Shown here in pieces: positions 43,101 to 51,600 of a stretch of DNA of 64,000 nucleotides. The notes below the pieces were generated by a model that did not search any database, was not told the DNA's origin, and was given only the letters and a program-made list of their open reading frames with translations. Position numbers and translations under genes: made by a program. Location: contig JAKLFB010000014.1 of the NCBI GenBank assembly GCA_022711435.1, positions 1 to 64,000 on the forward strand. The letters run 5' to 3'. This stretch comes from Verrucomicrobiota bacterium (lineage in GTDB: Bacteria; Verrucomicrobiota; Verrucomicrobiia; Limisphaerales; UBA1319). Positions within the stretch are counted from its first letter, which is position 1. Each line of letters begins with the position of its first letter.

Positions 43101-45141
43101 GGTCACCCTGGCGACGGATTCGGTGATCACCGTGCAGACCAATCGGCATCTCAACCTCGAGGGCACAATCGCCGGCCCGGCCGGTTTCATCAAGGGCCAG
43201 CCCGGCACGCTGATCCTCTCGGGCTCGACCGCCAACACGTTCGCCGGCAACGCGGTGGTCGCCGAAGGCGTGCTCTGGCTCGACAAGAACGTCGTCGATG
43301 GCGCGCTGCCCGGTCCGGGCGGCCTGGTCATTGGCCGCGCTGGCGATGCGCCGCCGCGGGCATCGGTTTTCGAGCTGCGGAACTACCAGATTGACGCCTC
43401 GGCGGACATCACGGTGAACGTTGGCTGCCGGCTGGACTTGAACGATTGCTCCGACGCGGTGGGTGACATGACGCTGAACACCGGCGCCGTTCTCACCGGG
43501 GACGGCACATTGACCTTGGGGGGCGGCATCCGCGCCAGCTCGGTGGACATGTTCCCGGCAAGCATCCGAGGGCATCTGGCCCTGGGATCAGCCGTCCGCA
43601 CGGTGACGGTGGATCCAAGCTCCTACCTGGCCATCCATGCCAGCGTGAGCGGCATGGGGGGCCTGGCCAAGAACGGCCCGGGTGCGTTGTGGCTGGAATC
43701 GTCCAACTCGTTCCGCGGGCCGGTCACTATTGCCGAGGGCGGCGTGACCGCCTACGACGAACACAGCCTGGGCTCCCCCGCCGGCGGCACCATCCTCAGC
43801 GGCGGCATGCTGGGGCTTTCGAGCGTGACCATCACCAATGAAGTGCTCACGGTGAATGACGTCTCATCGGAGCTGAAATGCGGCGACGAGAGCCGCTGGA
43901 CCGGCGACATTGTCCTCGATGCCGATCTCCATGTCAGCCTCTATACCCACACTGTCACCACCGCCCGATTGGACCTGGCGGGCGCCATCAGCGGCGCCGG
44001 CGGCATCACCAAGCTCGCGTCGGGCAACGAGGGCGTGCTCGCCTTGACCGGGGCCGCCGCCAACACCTATCTGGGGCCGACCAGGGTGAACGCCGGCGTG
44101 CTGGTCCTGGACAAAACCGCCTCCGACGGCGCTGTTCCGGGCGATCTGATCATCGGCGACGGCTACGGCAATGCGGGCGCCGATGCCGTGCGCCTCGAGC
44201 GCTCCAGCCAAATCGCAAATGGCGCCGCCGTCACCATCGCCAGCTCCGGCCAGCTCGATCTCGACGGCCATTACGACCGCATCGATGCCGTGACCGGCAG
44301 CGGCTCCATCACGCTGGGTTCCGGCCACCTCATCGCCGGCCACAGCGGCAGCAGCTTCACCTTCGACGGCCTGGTTTCGGGCGCCGGGTATCTTTGGAAG
44401 GTGGGAGCCGGCGCCTGGACCCTGACCGCGGACAACCCGTACCTCGGGCAGACCCGGATCGAAGGCGGCACGCTGCGGATCAACGGCTCGCAGCCTTCGA
44501 GCGACGTGCTGGTCTGGAACGGGGGCGTTCTCGGCGGCACGGGCGCCGTCGGCCGCGTGACCTCGACCGGCGGCGCGCTCTCGCCCGGCCTCAGCCCCGG
44601 AACTCTGACCAGCGGAGATGTCCTGCTGGACAGCTCGACGGAGTGCATTCTGGAGCTGGCCAATGCCGGCTCCGACCAGATGAATGTCCAGGGAAGCGTC
44701 GGCTTGGGCAGCGCCCGGCTGACTCTCTCCGCCGCCGGCCTCCTGCCCGAGGAAGGCCAGCCGTTCGTCCTCGTCAGCAACGACGGCGCGGACGCCGTGG
44801 CGGGGACGTTCGCGGGCCTGCCCGAAGGCGCGGTTGTCTCGGCGGGGCCGCGCCAGTTCCTCATCACCTACGCGGGCGGCAGCGGCAACGACGTGGTCCT
44901 CCTGGCCACCAACACCGCCGCGCTCCGCCCGGTTCTGTCCATCTCGCGCGCCGGCGCCGGCGTGACGCTCGCCTGGCCGCAATCCGATATTGGCTGGCGG
45001 CTCCACGCGGCGACCGACCTTGGCGCGGCGCCCATCCTGTGGACGGAGATCCCGCCGCCCTATGCCTCGAACCTGACCGACTGCATATTCACCGAGGCCG
45101 CTTCGGCGGGCTGCCGGTTCTACCGGCTGCACAGCCCGTGA
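40168..45141 (+). CDS. giant exported autotransporter-strand (PATR) repeat protein
   Basis: A 1,657-residue exported protein starting at ATG 40,168 behind GGAGGA. The signal peptide spans ~38 residues (ARLLSVGLLLGLMPEAIRAA). The mature N-terminus has TLTWDGSSDGYWFTAANWST, a typical start of these passengers. The rest is a long beta-helix of PATR units, e.g. GAGGLTKTGPGALALHSASS and GTLILSGAVGNTCGGDTRVD EGTLILDK. There is no C-terminal beta-barrel, unlike classical autotransporters; instead the last ~70 residues form a verrucomicrobial domain (GVTLAWPQSDIGWRLHAATD ... CRFYRLHSP). It is therefore probably secreted or surface-attached by another route. An internal block is duplicated with a period of 276 residues. 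Adhesion or matrix formation is the likely role, by analogy. Confidence 0.85.
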   Translation: MKTLALKLSTCWPGWRAARLLSVGLLLGLMPEAIRAATLTWDGSSDGYWFTAANWSTGTRPQDGDDLVFPAGAAHLLNTNNIGTPRHYHSITISGANYSLRGNSLTLSNGITATYGAGASAEVVMDIALGRSQEIECATDGAFLYVSGDIALEGYSLTATGSGAVRLSGAIGGTGGITKNGAGSLRLYGSAANTYTGITRVNVGTLELSKTSGLNAMAGDLIVGNNVGTDTVLWLNSHQLPVATAVTVNRGAILDLDGLNETIGDLALSSGDIETGAGLLTLAGGVSATTSTTHASTISGRLSVGSGTRIFTLVNGTWNPELRVTAQVSGSANIFVTSSDVAEITLAASNTFTGTLTLQHGALLFVGHAWALGSASAGTVANDSSYIGFEGGIHVPAEPLTMNTSYDHGAFWVTDGGNSWAGPIELLRETSVNFSSAGSGLSLNLAGPISGAGGLTKRGTGTLILSGAVGNTCGGDTRVDEGTLILDKTGGVAIRYGTLTIGDGEGGANADVVRYAGNDQLWSTVAIRIDRSGWLDLNGYADTLGPLTFTGGRASSGAGGTLYLSGTVTVNSSTAIPALEGRIELPSVEIFQIANSPTSPDLNIDAAIRGAGGLTKTGPGALALHSASSFSGALTVNDGLVYLYDDAALGSTAGGTVVNAGGVLVLANGRHIGAEPLTLNGAGDGFAGALTSIGGYNTWAGTVTLATDSVITVQTNRYLNLEGTIVGPAGFIKSQPGGLVLSGSAANTYAGNTVVNEGILILDKSVAPAIAHSELIIGDGLGGPDADVVREMDHSQIASSSITINSSGWLDLNGHNDLVGRLTFTAGRASSGPGGQLVLGGNVTANYVSAGRPSLEGSVVLPAPRTFEIANSSGSPDFDLLAAVSGAGGLTKTGPGALAVHSANSFSGAVMVSDGLVYLYDDAALGSTAGGTVVNTGGVLVLANGRHIGAEPLTLNGAGDSISGALASIGGSNSWAGTVTLATDSVITVQTNRHLNLEGTIAGPAGFIKGQPGTLILSGSTANTFAGNAVVAEGVLWLDKNVVDGALPGPGGLVIGRAGDAPPRASVFELRNYQIDASADITVNVGCRLDLNDCSDAVGDMTLNTGAVLTGDGTLTLGGGIRASSVDMFPASIRGHLALGSAVRTVTVDPSSYLAIHASVSGMGGLAKNGPGALWLESSNSFRGPVTIAEGGVTAYDEHSLGSPAGGTILSGGMLGLSSVTITNEVLTVNDVSSELKCGDESRWTGDIVLDADLHVSLYTHTVTTARLDLAGAISGAGGITKLASGNEGVLALTGAAANTYLGPTRVNAGVLVLDKTASDGAVPGDLIIGDGYGNAGADAVRLERSSQIANGAAVTIASSGQLDLDGHYDRIDAVTGSGSITLGSGHLIAGHSGSSFTFDGLVSGAGYLWKVGAGAWTLTADNPYLGQTRIEGGTLRINGSQPSSDVLVWNGGVLGGTGAVGRVTSTGGALSPGLSPGTLTSGDVLLDSSTECILELANAGSDQMNVQGSVGLGSARLTLSAAGLLPEEGQPFVLVSNDGADAVAGTFAGLPEGAVVSAGPRQFLITYAGGSGNDVVLLATNTAALRPVLSISRAGAGVTLAWPQSDIGWRLHAATDLGAAPILWTEIPPPYASNLTDCIFTEAASAGCRFYRLHSP
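42082..43260 (+). repeat. 828-bp tandem duplication inside the PATR gene
   Basis: The DNA from GGCCTGGTCTATCTCTACGA at 42,082 recurs at 42,910 with few substitutions and can be followed for about 350 nt in each copy, then more loosely through the whole unit. The 828-bp (276-codon) step keeps frame. High similarity at silent positions suggests a recent duplication or gene conversion. Confidence 0.75.
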
Positions 45142-45202
45142 GCCGCACGGCGGGACAGTAATCCATTTGACGCCACCCGGTCCGCCGGTTAAGGGTGAAT
45201 CC

Positions 45203-46072
45203 ATGAATAACAATCTCTGTTCCCGACGCGAGTTCCTGACGCAAACGGCCGGCGCGGCCGCGCTCCTGGCCTTGGCAGCCCCGGAGGGCTTCGCGGCTGC
45301 GGAGTCTCGCCGCGGCAGCCGGCGCATCCCGGTAGGCCTCCAGCTCTATTCGGTCCGGAACGATTGCGCCCGCGACCTCAAGGCCACGATCCAGGCCGTC
45401 GCGAAGATCGGCTACAAGGGGGTCGAGTTTGCCGGCTACTACGACCGGGACGCCAAGACGCTGCGCCAGTTGCTCGACGACAACGGCCTCCGATGCTGCG
45501 GCACGCACACGGGCATCGACACGCTGCTGGGCGACAGCCTTGCGAAAACCATGGAGTTCAATCGGACGCTGGGCAATCGATACCTCATCGTGCCCGGCCT
45601 GCCGGCATCCTACACGAAATCGAAGGCCGCCTGGCAGAAGACCGCCGCACTGTTCAATGAGCTGGCCGAGAAGGTCCGGCCCGAGGGTTTCCGTGTCGGC
45701 TACCACAATCACACGACGGAGTTCGTCGCCCTCGATGGCGAGCTGCCCTGGGACACCTTCTTCGGCGGGACTCGGCGGGAGGTGATCATGCAGTTCGACA
45801 CCGGCAACGCCATGCACGGGGGCGGGGACGCCACGGTCTACCTCAAGCGCTATCCCGGCCGGGCCGCCACCGTCCATCTCAAGCCCTTCTCGAAAGCCAA
45901 GCCCAATGCCCTGATCGGCGATGACGAGCTGCCGTGGCCCGAGATCTTCCGCCTCTGCGAAACGACCGGCCGCACCGAGTGGTATATTGTCGAATACGAG
46001 AGCGACGCCTACCCGCCCTTGGTCAGCGTGGAGAAGACCTTCGAAGTCCTCCGCCGCTGGGGGAAAGCATAG
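45203..46072 (+). CDS. Tat-exported sugar phosphate isomerase/epimerase family protein
   Basis: A 289-residue TIM-barrel protein of the xylose-isomerase-like (AP endonuclease 2) family. The N-terminus has a twin-arginine signal (SRREFLTQTAGAAALLALAA), so it is exported folded. Core motifs are VGLQLYSVRNDCARDLKATI, GYKGVEFAGYY, CCGTHTGIDTLL, GYHNHTTEFVAL, IMQFDTGNAMHGG, TVHLKPFSK and the terminal WYIVEYESD. His and acidic residues in HNHTTEF, DTGN and YES are the expected metal ligands. Exported members act on sugars or inositols derived from polysaccharides. The gene lies 61 nt downstream of the PATR gene and 69 nt upstream of the helicases. Confidence 0.85.
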   Translation: MNNNLCSRREFLTQTAGAAALLALAAPEGFAAAESRRGSRRIPVGLQLYSVRNDCARDLKATIQAVAKIGYKGVEFAGYYDRDAKTLRQLLDDNGLRCCGTHTGIDTLLGDSLAKTMEFNRTLGNRYLIVPGLPASYTKSKAAWQKTAALFNELAEKVRPEGFRVGYHNHTTEFVALDGELPWDTFFGGTRREVIMQFDTGNAMHGGGDATVYLKRYPGRAATVHLKPFSKAKPNALIGDDELPWPEIFRLCETTGRTEWYIVEYESDAYPPLVSVEKTFEVLRRWGKA

Positions 46073-46141
46073 CGGGCTGCCTTTCCAGGCGCTGCAAACC
46101 GCCGGCTCCGGATCCGTCCGGGCCGGCACCGAGGTGGATGG

Positions 46142-48667
46142 GTGTCGACAATCGCCGAACAACTGGCCCACCTGCCGCAGTTCAACCGGATGATCCTGCC
46201 GGATCTCTGGCAGCAGCAGGCAGTGGCCGCTTTGCGCCGCGGCGAGGATGTCGTCGTCCAGGCGCCCACCAGCGCCGGCAAGACGCTCATCTTCGAGCTC
46301 TGGTCCCACCAGGGCAAAGCCCGCGGCCCCGCCGTCTACACCGTCCCCACCCGCGCCCTGGCCAACGACAAGCTCGCCGAGTGGCGCGCGCGCGGCTGGA
46401 ATGTCGGCATCGCCACGGGCGATCTCTCGGACAACCTCGACGCCCCCATCCTCGTCGCCACGCTCGAGACCCAGAAGCAGCGGCTCATCCGGGGCCTGGG
46501 CCCGGCCTTGCTGGTCGTCGACGAATACCAGATGATCGGCGACCCCGACCGCGGGCTCAACTACGAGCTGGCCCTGGCCCTGGCGCCCCCGCAGACGCAG
46601 CTGCTCCTGTTGAGCGGCAGCGTCGCCAATCCCCAGGACATCGTCCGCTGGCTGACCCGGCTCGGCCGCCGCGCCGTCCTGGTCCGCCAGGATGTCCGGC
46701 CCGTTCCGCTGGATGAGGTCCTGGTCGAGCAGCTCAGCTACTCGATTCCGCTGGCCATCCGCGGCTACTGGCCGCGCGTGGTGGCCAAGGCGCTCGCCGA
46801 AGGCCTCGGCCCGATCCTGCTCTTTGCCCCGCGCCGCCAGGCCGCCGAAGGTCTCGCCATCGAGCTGGCCCGATACCTCCCCAACCCCCACCCGCTGGCC
46901 CTCAGCCCCATCCAGAAGCAGCTCGTCGGCGATTCCCTGGCCCGCCTTCTCAAGTGCCGGATCGCATACCACCACAGCGGGCTGAGCTACGCCGCCCGCG
47001 CCGGCGTCATCGAGCCCCTCGCCAAATGCGGCCAGCTCCGCGTGGTCGTCGCCACCATGGGCCTGGCCGCCGGCATCAATTTCTCACTCCGCAGCGTCGC
47101 CCTCGCCGGCGAGTCCTACCGCCGCGATCTGCTCGAGCAGCCGCTGCGCCCCGACGAAATCCTCCAGATGTTCGGCCGCGCCGGGCGCCGCGGCATCGAC
47201 GAGACCGGCTTCGTCCTCGTGACCGCCAACCAGATCCGCATGCGCGACGCCCATCCCATCCACCTGAGCCGATGCGGGATGGTCGATTGGAACACCCTCC
47301 TCAGCCTCATGGACGCCGCCGCCGCCCAGGGGCTCGAGCCCTACGCCGAGGCCGTCCGGATCCAGACCCGCCTCTTCTCGGCCAAACCGATCTTCCTCGG
47401 CGTCGAGCATTCCCTCGAAAGCCCGGACACCCCGTGCGGCCTCAAGACCGATGCCGAGCGAGCTCGCCATGTCCGCCATCGCATCCGCCAGCTCCGCAAC
47501 AGCCGCGGCCAGTGGCAGCCGTATCCGCCCTGTACCGAGCATCCCCTGGCCGACATCCGCGTCCTCGAGAACGCGCCGCCCCCCGATCCCGGATCTCATG
47601 GCACGGACGACCGGGCGGCTCCTGTTCGTCTCCGGCCCGCCCTGAGCGTGCCGGCCGCTCTCGAGCGGGCGGGCACCGGCGCCCTGGTCGTCCTCGATGA
47701 GCGCGGCGGCCTTCCCACCTACGGCCGGGCGGTCACCGTGGCCGAGCGCTTGGACCCGGATCGCCTCGTCCTGCCCAAATGGATCCGGCGCCTGATCCAG
47801 TGGCCTCGCCGACAGGTGGCGGCGGCCCTTTGGCCGGACGCCCTCGCTCCCCGGATCCGGGACGCCCTTGCCGGCCAGCGGACCCCCCTGGTCCGATTCG
47901 ACGAGCAGCCGCACAAAATCCTCGCCTGCGTCAGCCTGGCCCAGATGACGTTGCGCGTTCCGGCTGATGCCCACGGCGTCCCTCTGTGGCGGCCGCCTGA
48001 GCGCCAGGTCATGTCGCCCGATTGCGCCGGATGCTCGCATGCCGATGACTGCCGCCAATGGTCCACCGCAACCGGCGTCGCCATGCTGTGGCGCCGGCTC
48101 GGCCTCGTCGATACCGGCGGCGTCCCCACCCGGCGCGGGCGCATCGTCAGCTTCTTCAGCCAGGGCGACGGGCTGGCCATCGCCGCCGCTCTCGAGGATC
48201 TGTCCTATCCGGTCGAGGAGCTCGTATACGACCTCGCCAACCTCGATGCCGGCTTCCGGTTCTGCGGCGAGGACAACCGCTGGGGCGGCCGCCTCGCCAA
48301 CGCCTGCCACCGGCTGTTCGGCCTTCACACCGTCCCCGGCTATCTCGAGAATGGGCTCCCCCCGAAATACGGCGATGGCGCCGGACAAATCGTCGCCTCA
48401 ATCCACCAGAATCCCCTCGCCAAACACGAGTGCGTCACGGATCAGCTCGGCCCCGGCGACATCGATCGGATCGTCATCGAGTGGCGGAGCCTGCTGCGCC
48501 GGATCGCCCACGCCCCCGCGCTTGACGATCCCCGCTGGCAGAAGCTCCAATCGCTGGCCCGCACCATCCTCCACGAGACACACTCCCCCACCCTCGTCGA
48601 CCTTCCGCCGCTCGAATACGACCAGACCCGCCGGATCGATCACTGCCTGATCCTCCGCCGATCATGA
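46142..48667 (+). CDS. Ski2-like superfamily 2 helicase with DEYQ motif
   Basis: An 841-residue helicase starting at GTG 46,142. RecA1 has Walker A VVQAPTSAGKTLIFELW (about residues 37-53), PTRALANDKLAEWRARG, IATGDLS, and motif II as LLVVDEYQMIGD, i.e. DEYQ rather than the usual DEVH. RecA2 shows RIAYHHSGLSYAARAGVIEP, VVVATMGLAAGINFSLRSV and motif VI EILQMFGRAGRRGIDETGFV. A C-terminal region holds a short Cys cluster (CAGCSHADDC) and helical parts. The overall order is that of Ski2/HelQ-type helicases. Its stop overlaps the hrpA start (ATGA), so the two helicases are co-translated. RNA or DNA as substrate is not decided by the sequence; the pairing with HrpA favours RNA. Confidence 0.8.
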   Translation: MSTIAEQLAHLPQFNRMILPDLWQQQAVAALRRGEDVVVQAPTSAGKTLIFELWSHQGKARGPAVYTVPTRALANDKLAEWRARGWNVGIATGDLSDNLDAPILVATLETQKQRLIRGLGPALLVVDEYQMIGDPDRGLNYELALALAPPQTQLLLLSGSVANPQDIVRWLTRLGRRAVLVRQDVRPVPLDEVLVEQLSYSIPLAIRGYWPRVVAKALAEGLGPILLFAPRRQAAEGLAIELARYLPNPHPLALSPIQKQLVGDSLARLLKCRIAYHHSGLSYAARAGVIEPLAKCGQLRVVVATMGLAAGINFSLRSVALAGESYRRDLLEQPLRPDEILQMFGRAGRRGIDETGFVLVTANQIRMRDAHPIHLSRCGMVDWNTLLSLMDAAAAQGLEPYAEAVRIQTRLFSAKPIFLGVEHSLESPDTPCGLKTDAERARHVRHRIRQLRNSRGQWQPYPPCTEHPLADIRVLENAPPPDPGSHGTDDRAAPVRLRPALSVPAALERAGTGALVVLDERGGLPTYGRAVTVAERLDPDRLVLPKWIRRLIQWPRRQVAAALWPDALAPRIRDALAGQRTPLVRFDEQPHKILACVSLAQMTLRVPADAHGVPLWRPPERQVMSPDCAGCSHADDCRQWSTATGVAMLWRRLGLVDTGGVPTRRGRIVSFFSQGDGLAIAAALEDLSYPVEELVYDLANLDAGFRFCGEDNRWGGRLANACHRLFGLHTVPGYLENGLPPKYGDGAGQIVASIHQNPLAKHECVTDQLGPGDIDRIVIEWRSLLRRIAHAPALDDPRWQKLQSLARTILHETHSPTLVDLPPLEYDQTRRIDHCLILRRS

Positions 48668-51600
48668 CGGCGATCGAACAGCTCAAGACGCTCCTGCCCC
48701 AATGCGTCCTGGCCGATCAGGTCCGGCTGGGATCGCGCCTGGCCCGGATCCTCTCGGCTCCCCGCCTGCCGGCCGCGGCTCCGGCCATCGTCCAGCGCCT
48801 GCTCGACCAGGCCCGGCACTCCATCCGCCTCCGCCACGAGCGGGCGCGGCTCGCCGGCCGGATCCGCTACTCCGCCGACCTCCCGATCACCGCCCGTCGC
48901 GAGGAGATCGTCACCGCCATCCGCGCCCATCCCGTGGTCATCCTCGCCGGGGAAACCGGCTCCGGCAAGAGCACGCAGCTTCCCAAGATGTGCCTGGAGG
49001 CGGGCTTCGGCGCGCGCGCCATGATCGGCTGCACCCAGCCCCGGCGGGTCGCCGCCGTCTCGCTCTCGCGCCGCATCGCCGAGGAGCTCGACGTCGAGTG
49101 GGGCGGCCCCGTCGGCTGCCAGATCCGCTTCGCCAGCCATACCCGGCCCGAGACGTCGATCAAGCTCATGACCGACGGCATCCTGCTCGCCGAGATCCAG
49201 AGCGATCCCGCGCTCGCTCAGTACGAGGTCATCCTGCTCGACGAGGCCCACGAGCGCTCGCTTAACATCGATTTTCTCCTCGGCTATCTCAAGGGCCTCC
49301 TCGAACGCCGCAACGATCTCAAGCTCCTCATCACCTCCGCCACGATCGATACCCGGCCCTTCTCCGCCGCTTTCGGCCGCGCCCCTGTCATCGAGGTCTC
49401 CGGCCGCATGTTCCCCATCGAGACCATCTATCGACCCATCGACGAGCAGGCCGAGGAAACCGGGGACCAGACCTACATCGACGCCGCCGTGGCTGTGGTC
49501 CAGGAGATCGTTGGCGGCCGTGGCGCCGGAGACATCCTCGTGTTCATGCCCGCCGAGCGCGACATCCGCGAGACGCGCGACCGCCTCGAGGCCTCCCTGC
49601 CCGCCGAGGCCGATCTCATCCCCCTGTTCGGCCGGCTCAGCGCCGCCGAGCAGCAGCGCGTGTTCGCCCCCTCGACCCGCCGGAAGATCGTCATCGCCAC
49701 GAACATCGCCGAGACGTCGCTGACGATCCCGGGCATCCGTTACGTGGTCGACACCGGGCTGGCGCGGATCAGCCGCTACAATCCCCGAACCCGGACCCGG
49801 CGTCTCCCTGTCGAGCCGATCTCCCAGAGCAGCGCCGACCAGCGCCAGGGCCGCTGCGGGCGGATCTCGAGCGGCGTCTGCTACCGCCTGTTCTCGGCCG
49901 CCGATTTCTCCGAGCGCCCCCTCTACACCATGCCCGAGATCCAGCGCGCCAACCTGGCCGAGGTCATCCTGCGCCTGGAGGCGTTCCGCCTCGGCGCCAT
50001 CGAGTCGTTCCCGTTCCTGGATCCGCCCGCTCCCGCTGCCATCCAGGCCGGCTACCAGCTTCTCCAGGAGCTGGGCGCGCTCGACGAGCACCGCCAGCTG
50101 ACCCCGCTGGGCCTCGAGCTGGCCCGGCTCCCCATCGATCCCACCATCGGCCGCATGATTCTCGAGGCCCGGCACGAAAACGCGCTCCCGGAAGTCCTGG
50201 TCATCGCCGCCGGCCTCAGCATTCAGGATCCCCGCGAGCGCCCCCTCGACCAGCAGGCCAGCGCCGACGCCGCCCAGCGCCGGTTCCAGGATCCCAGCTC
50301 CGATTTCCTCGCCCTCCTCAATATCTGGAACGCCTATCACGACACCTGGGACACCCTCAAGACCCAGAACCAGCTCCGCAAGTTCTGCCGATCCCACTTC
50401 CTCTCCTACCGGCGCATGCGCGAATGGCGCGACCTCCACGCCCAGCTCGAGGAATCCCTCGCCGAGCTCGGCGGATTCCAGACCCCGCCCGCTCCTGCCA
50501 GCCCGGCTGCCATCCATCGATCGATCCTCACCGGCCTCTGGAGCAACGTTGCGCGCCGCGCGGAGAGGAACCTCTACCAGATCGCCGGCAGCCGCACCGC
50601 CATGATCTTCCCCGGCTCCGGCCTGTTCCATAAAACCGCGTCCTGTCCAAAGACCCCCGGCGGCGCGGCCCCGCGCGGCAGGGTTGCAAACGCCGGGTCA
50701 GGGGACCCGGCCTACACGGCGGCCGACGCGCGCAATGTAGGCCGCGTGCCCTCACGCGGCGGGGCTGCAAACGCCGCTTCAGGGGACCCGGCCTACACGG
50801 CGGCCAACGCGCGCAATGTAGGCCGCGTGCCCTCACGCGGCGAAGCCTCTAACCCTGCATCTCACCAGCCCGACTGGCTCGTTGCCGGCGAGCTGGTCGA
50901 AACCTCGAGGCTCTTCCTCCGCACCGCTGCCGCCATCGATTCCGCGTGGATTCTCGAGCTTGCCCCCCACCTCTGCCGGCGCAAACACCGGGATCCGCGC
51001 TTCGATCCGTCTTCCGGCCGCGTCCTTGTCAATGAGACGGTGACCCTGAACGGCCTCACCGTCCAGGATCATTCCATCCCGTTCGAGCGCGTGGATCCGG
51101 AAGGGGCCGCGGCTTTGTTCATCCGCGCGGCCCTGATCGAAGAACAGATCCGCGACCACTGGGCGGCCTCCCATCCTCCTCCCGCAGCCGCCGAGGTCGC
51201 GAGGCCCGCCGCAGCCGCCGACGCCAGGAGGCGGCTCGATCTTGATGACCCGGCTCGGTCTTCCACCGAGCTGGTTGGCCCGCCCTCAGCTGTCGCTCCC
51301 CTCTATCGGTTCCTCGAACATAACCACCAGCTCCGGCAGAAGATCGAGATCTGGCAAACCCGGCTTCGGCACCGGGTGATCCCCGATCTCGATGCCGTTT
51401 TCGAGGCCTTTTACCGGCAGCAGATGCCGCCGGTTTCATCCGTCGTCGCCCTGAACCGTCTCCTCCGCGAACAAGTCCACCGGGCGCCATCGTTCCTCCA
51501 CGCCCAGCCCGCCGATCTCCTCGGCGATCACGCCGCCGAATTCGATTTAGAGCGATTCCCGGACACGGTCCCCGTGGGCGATCAATCGCTGCCAGTGACC

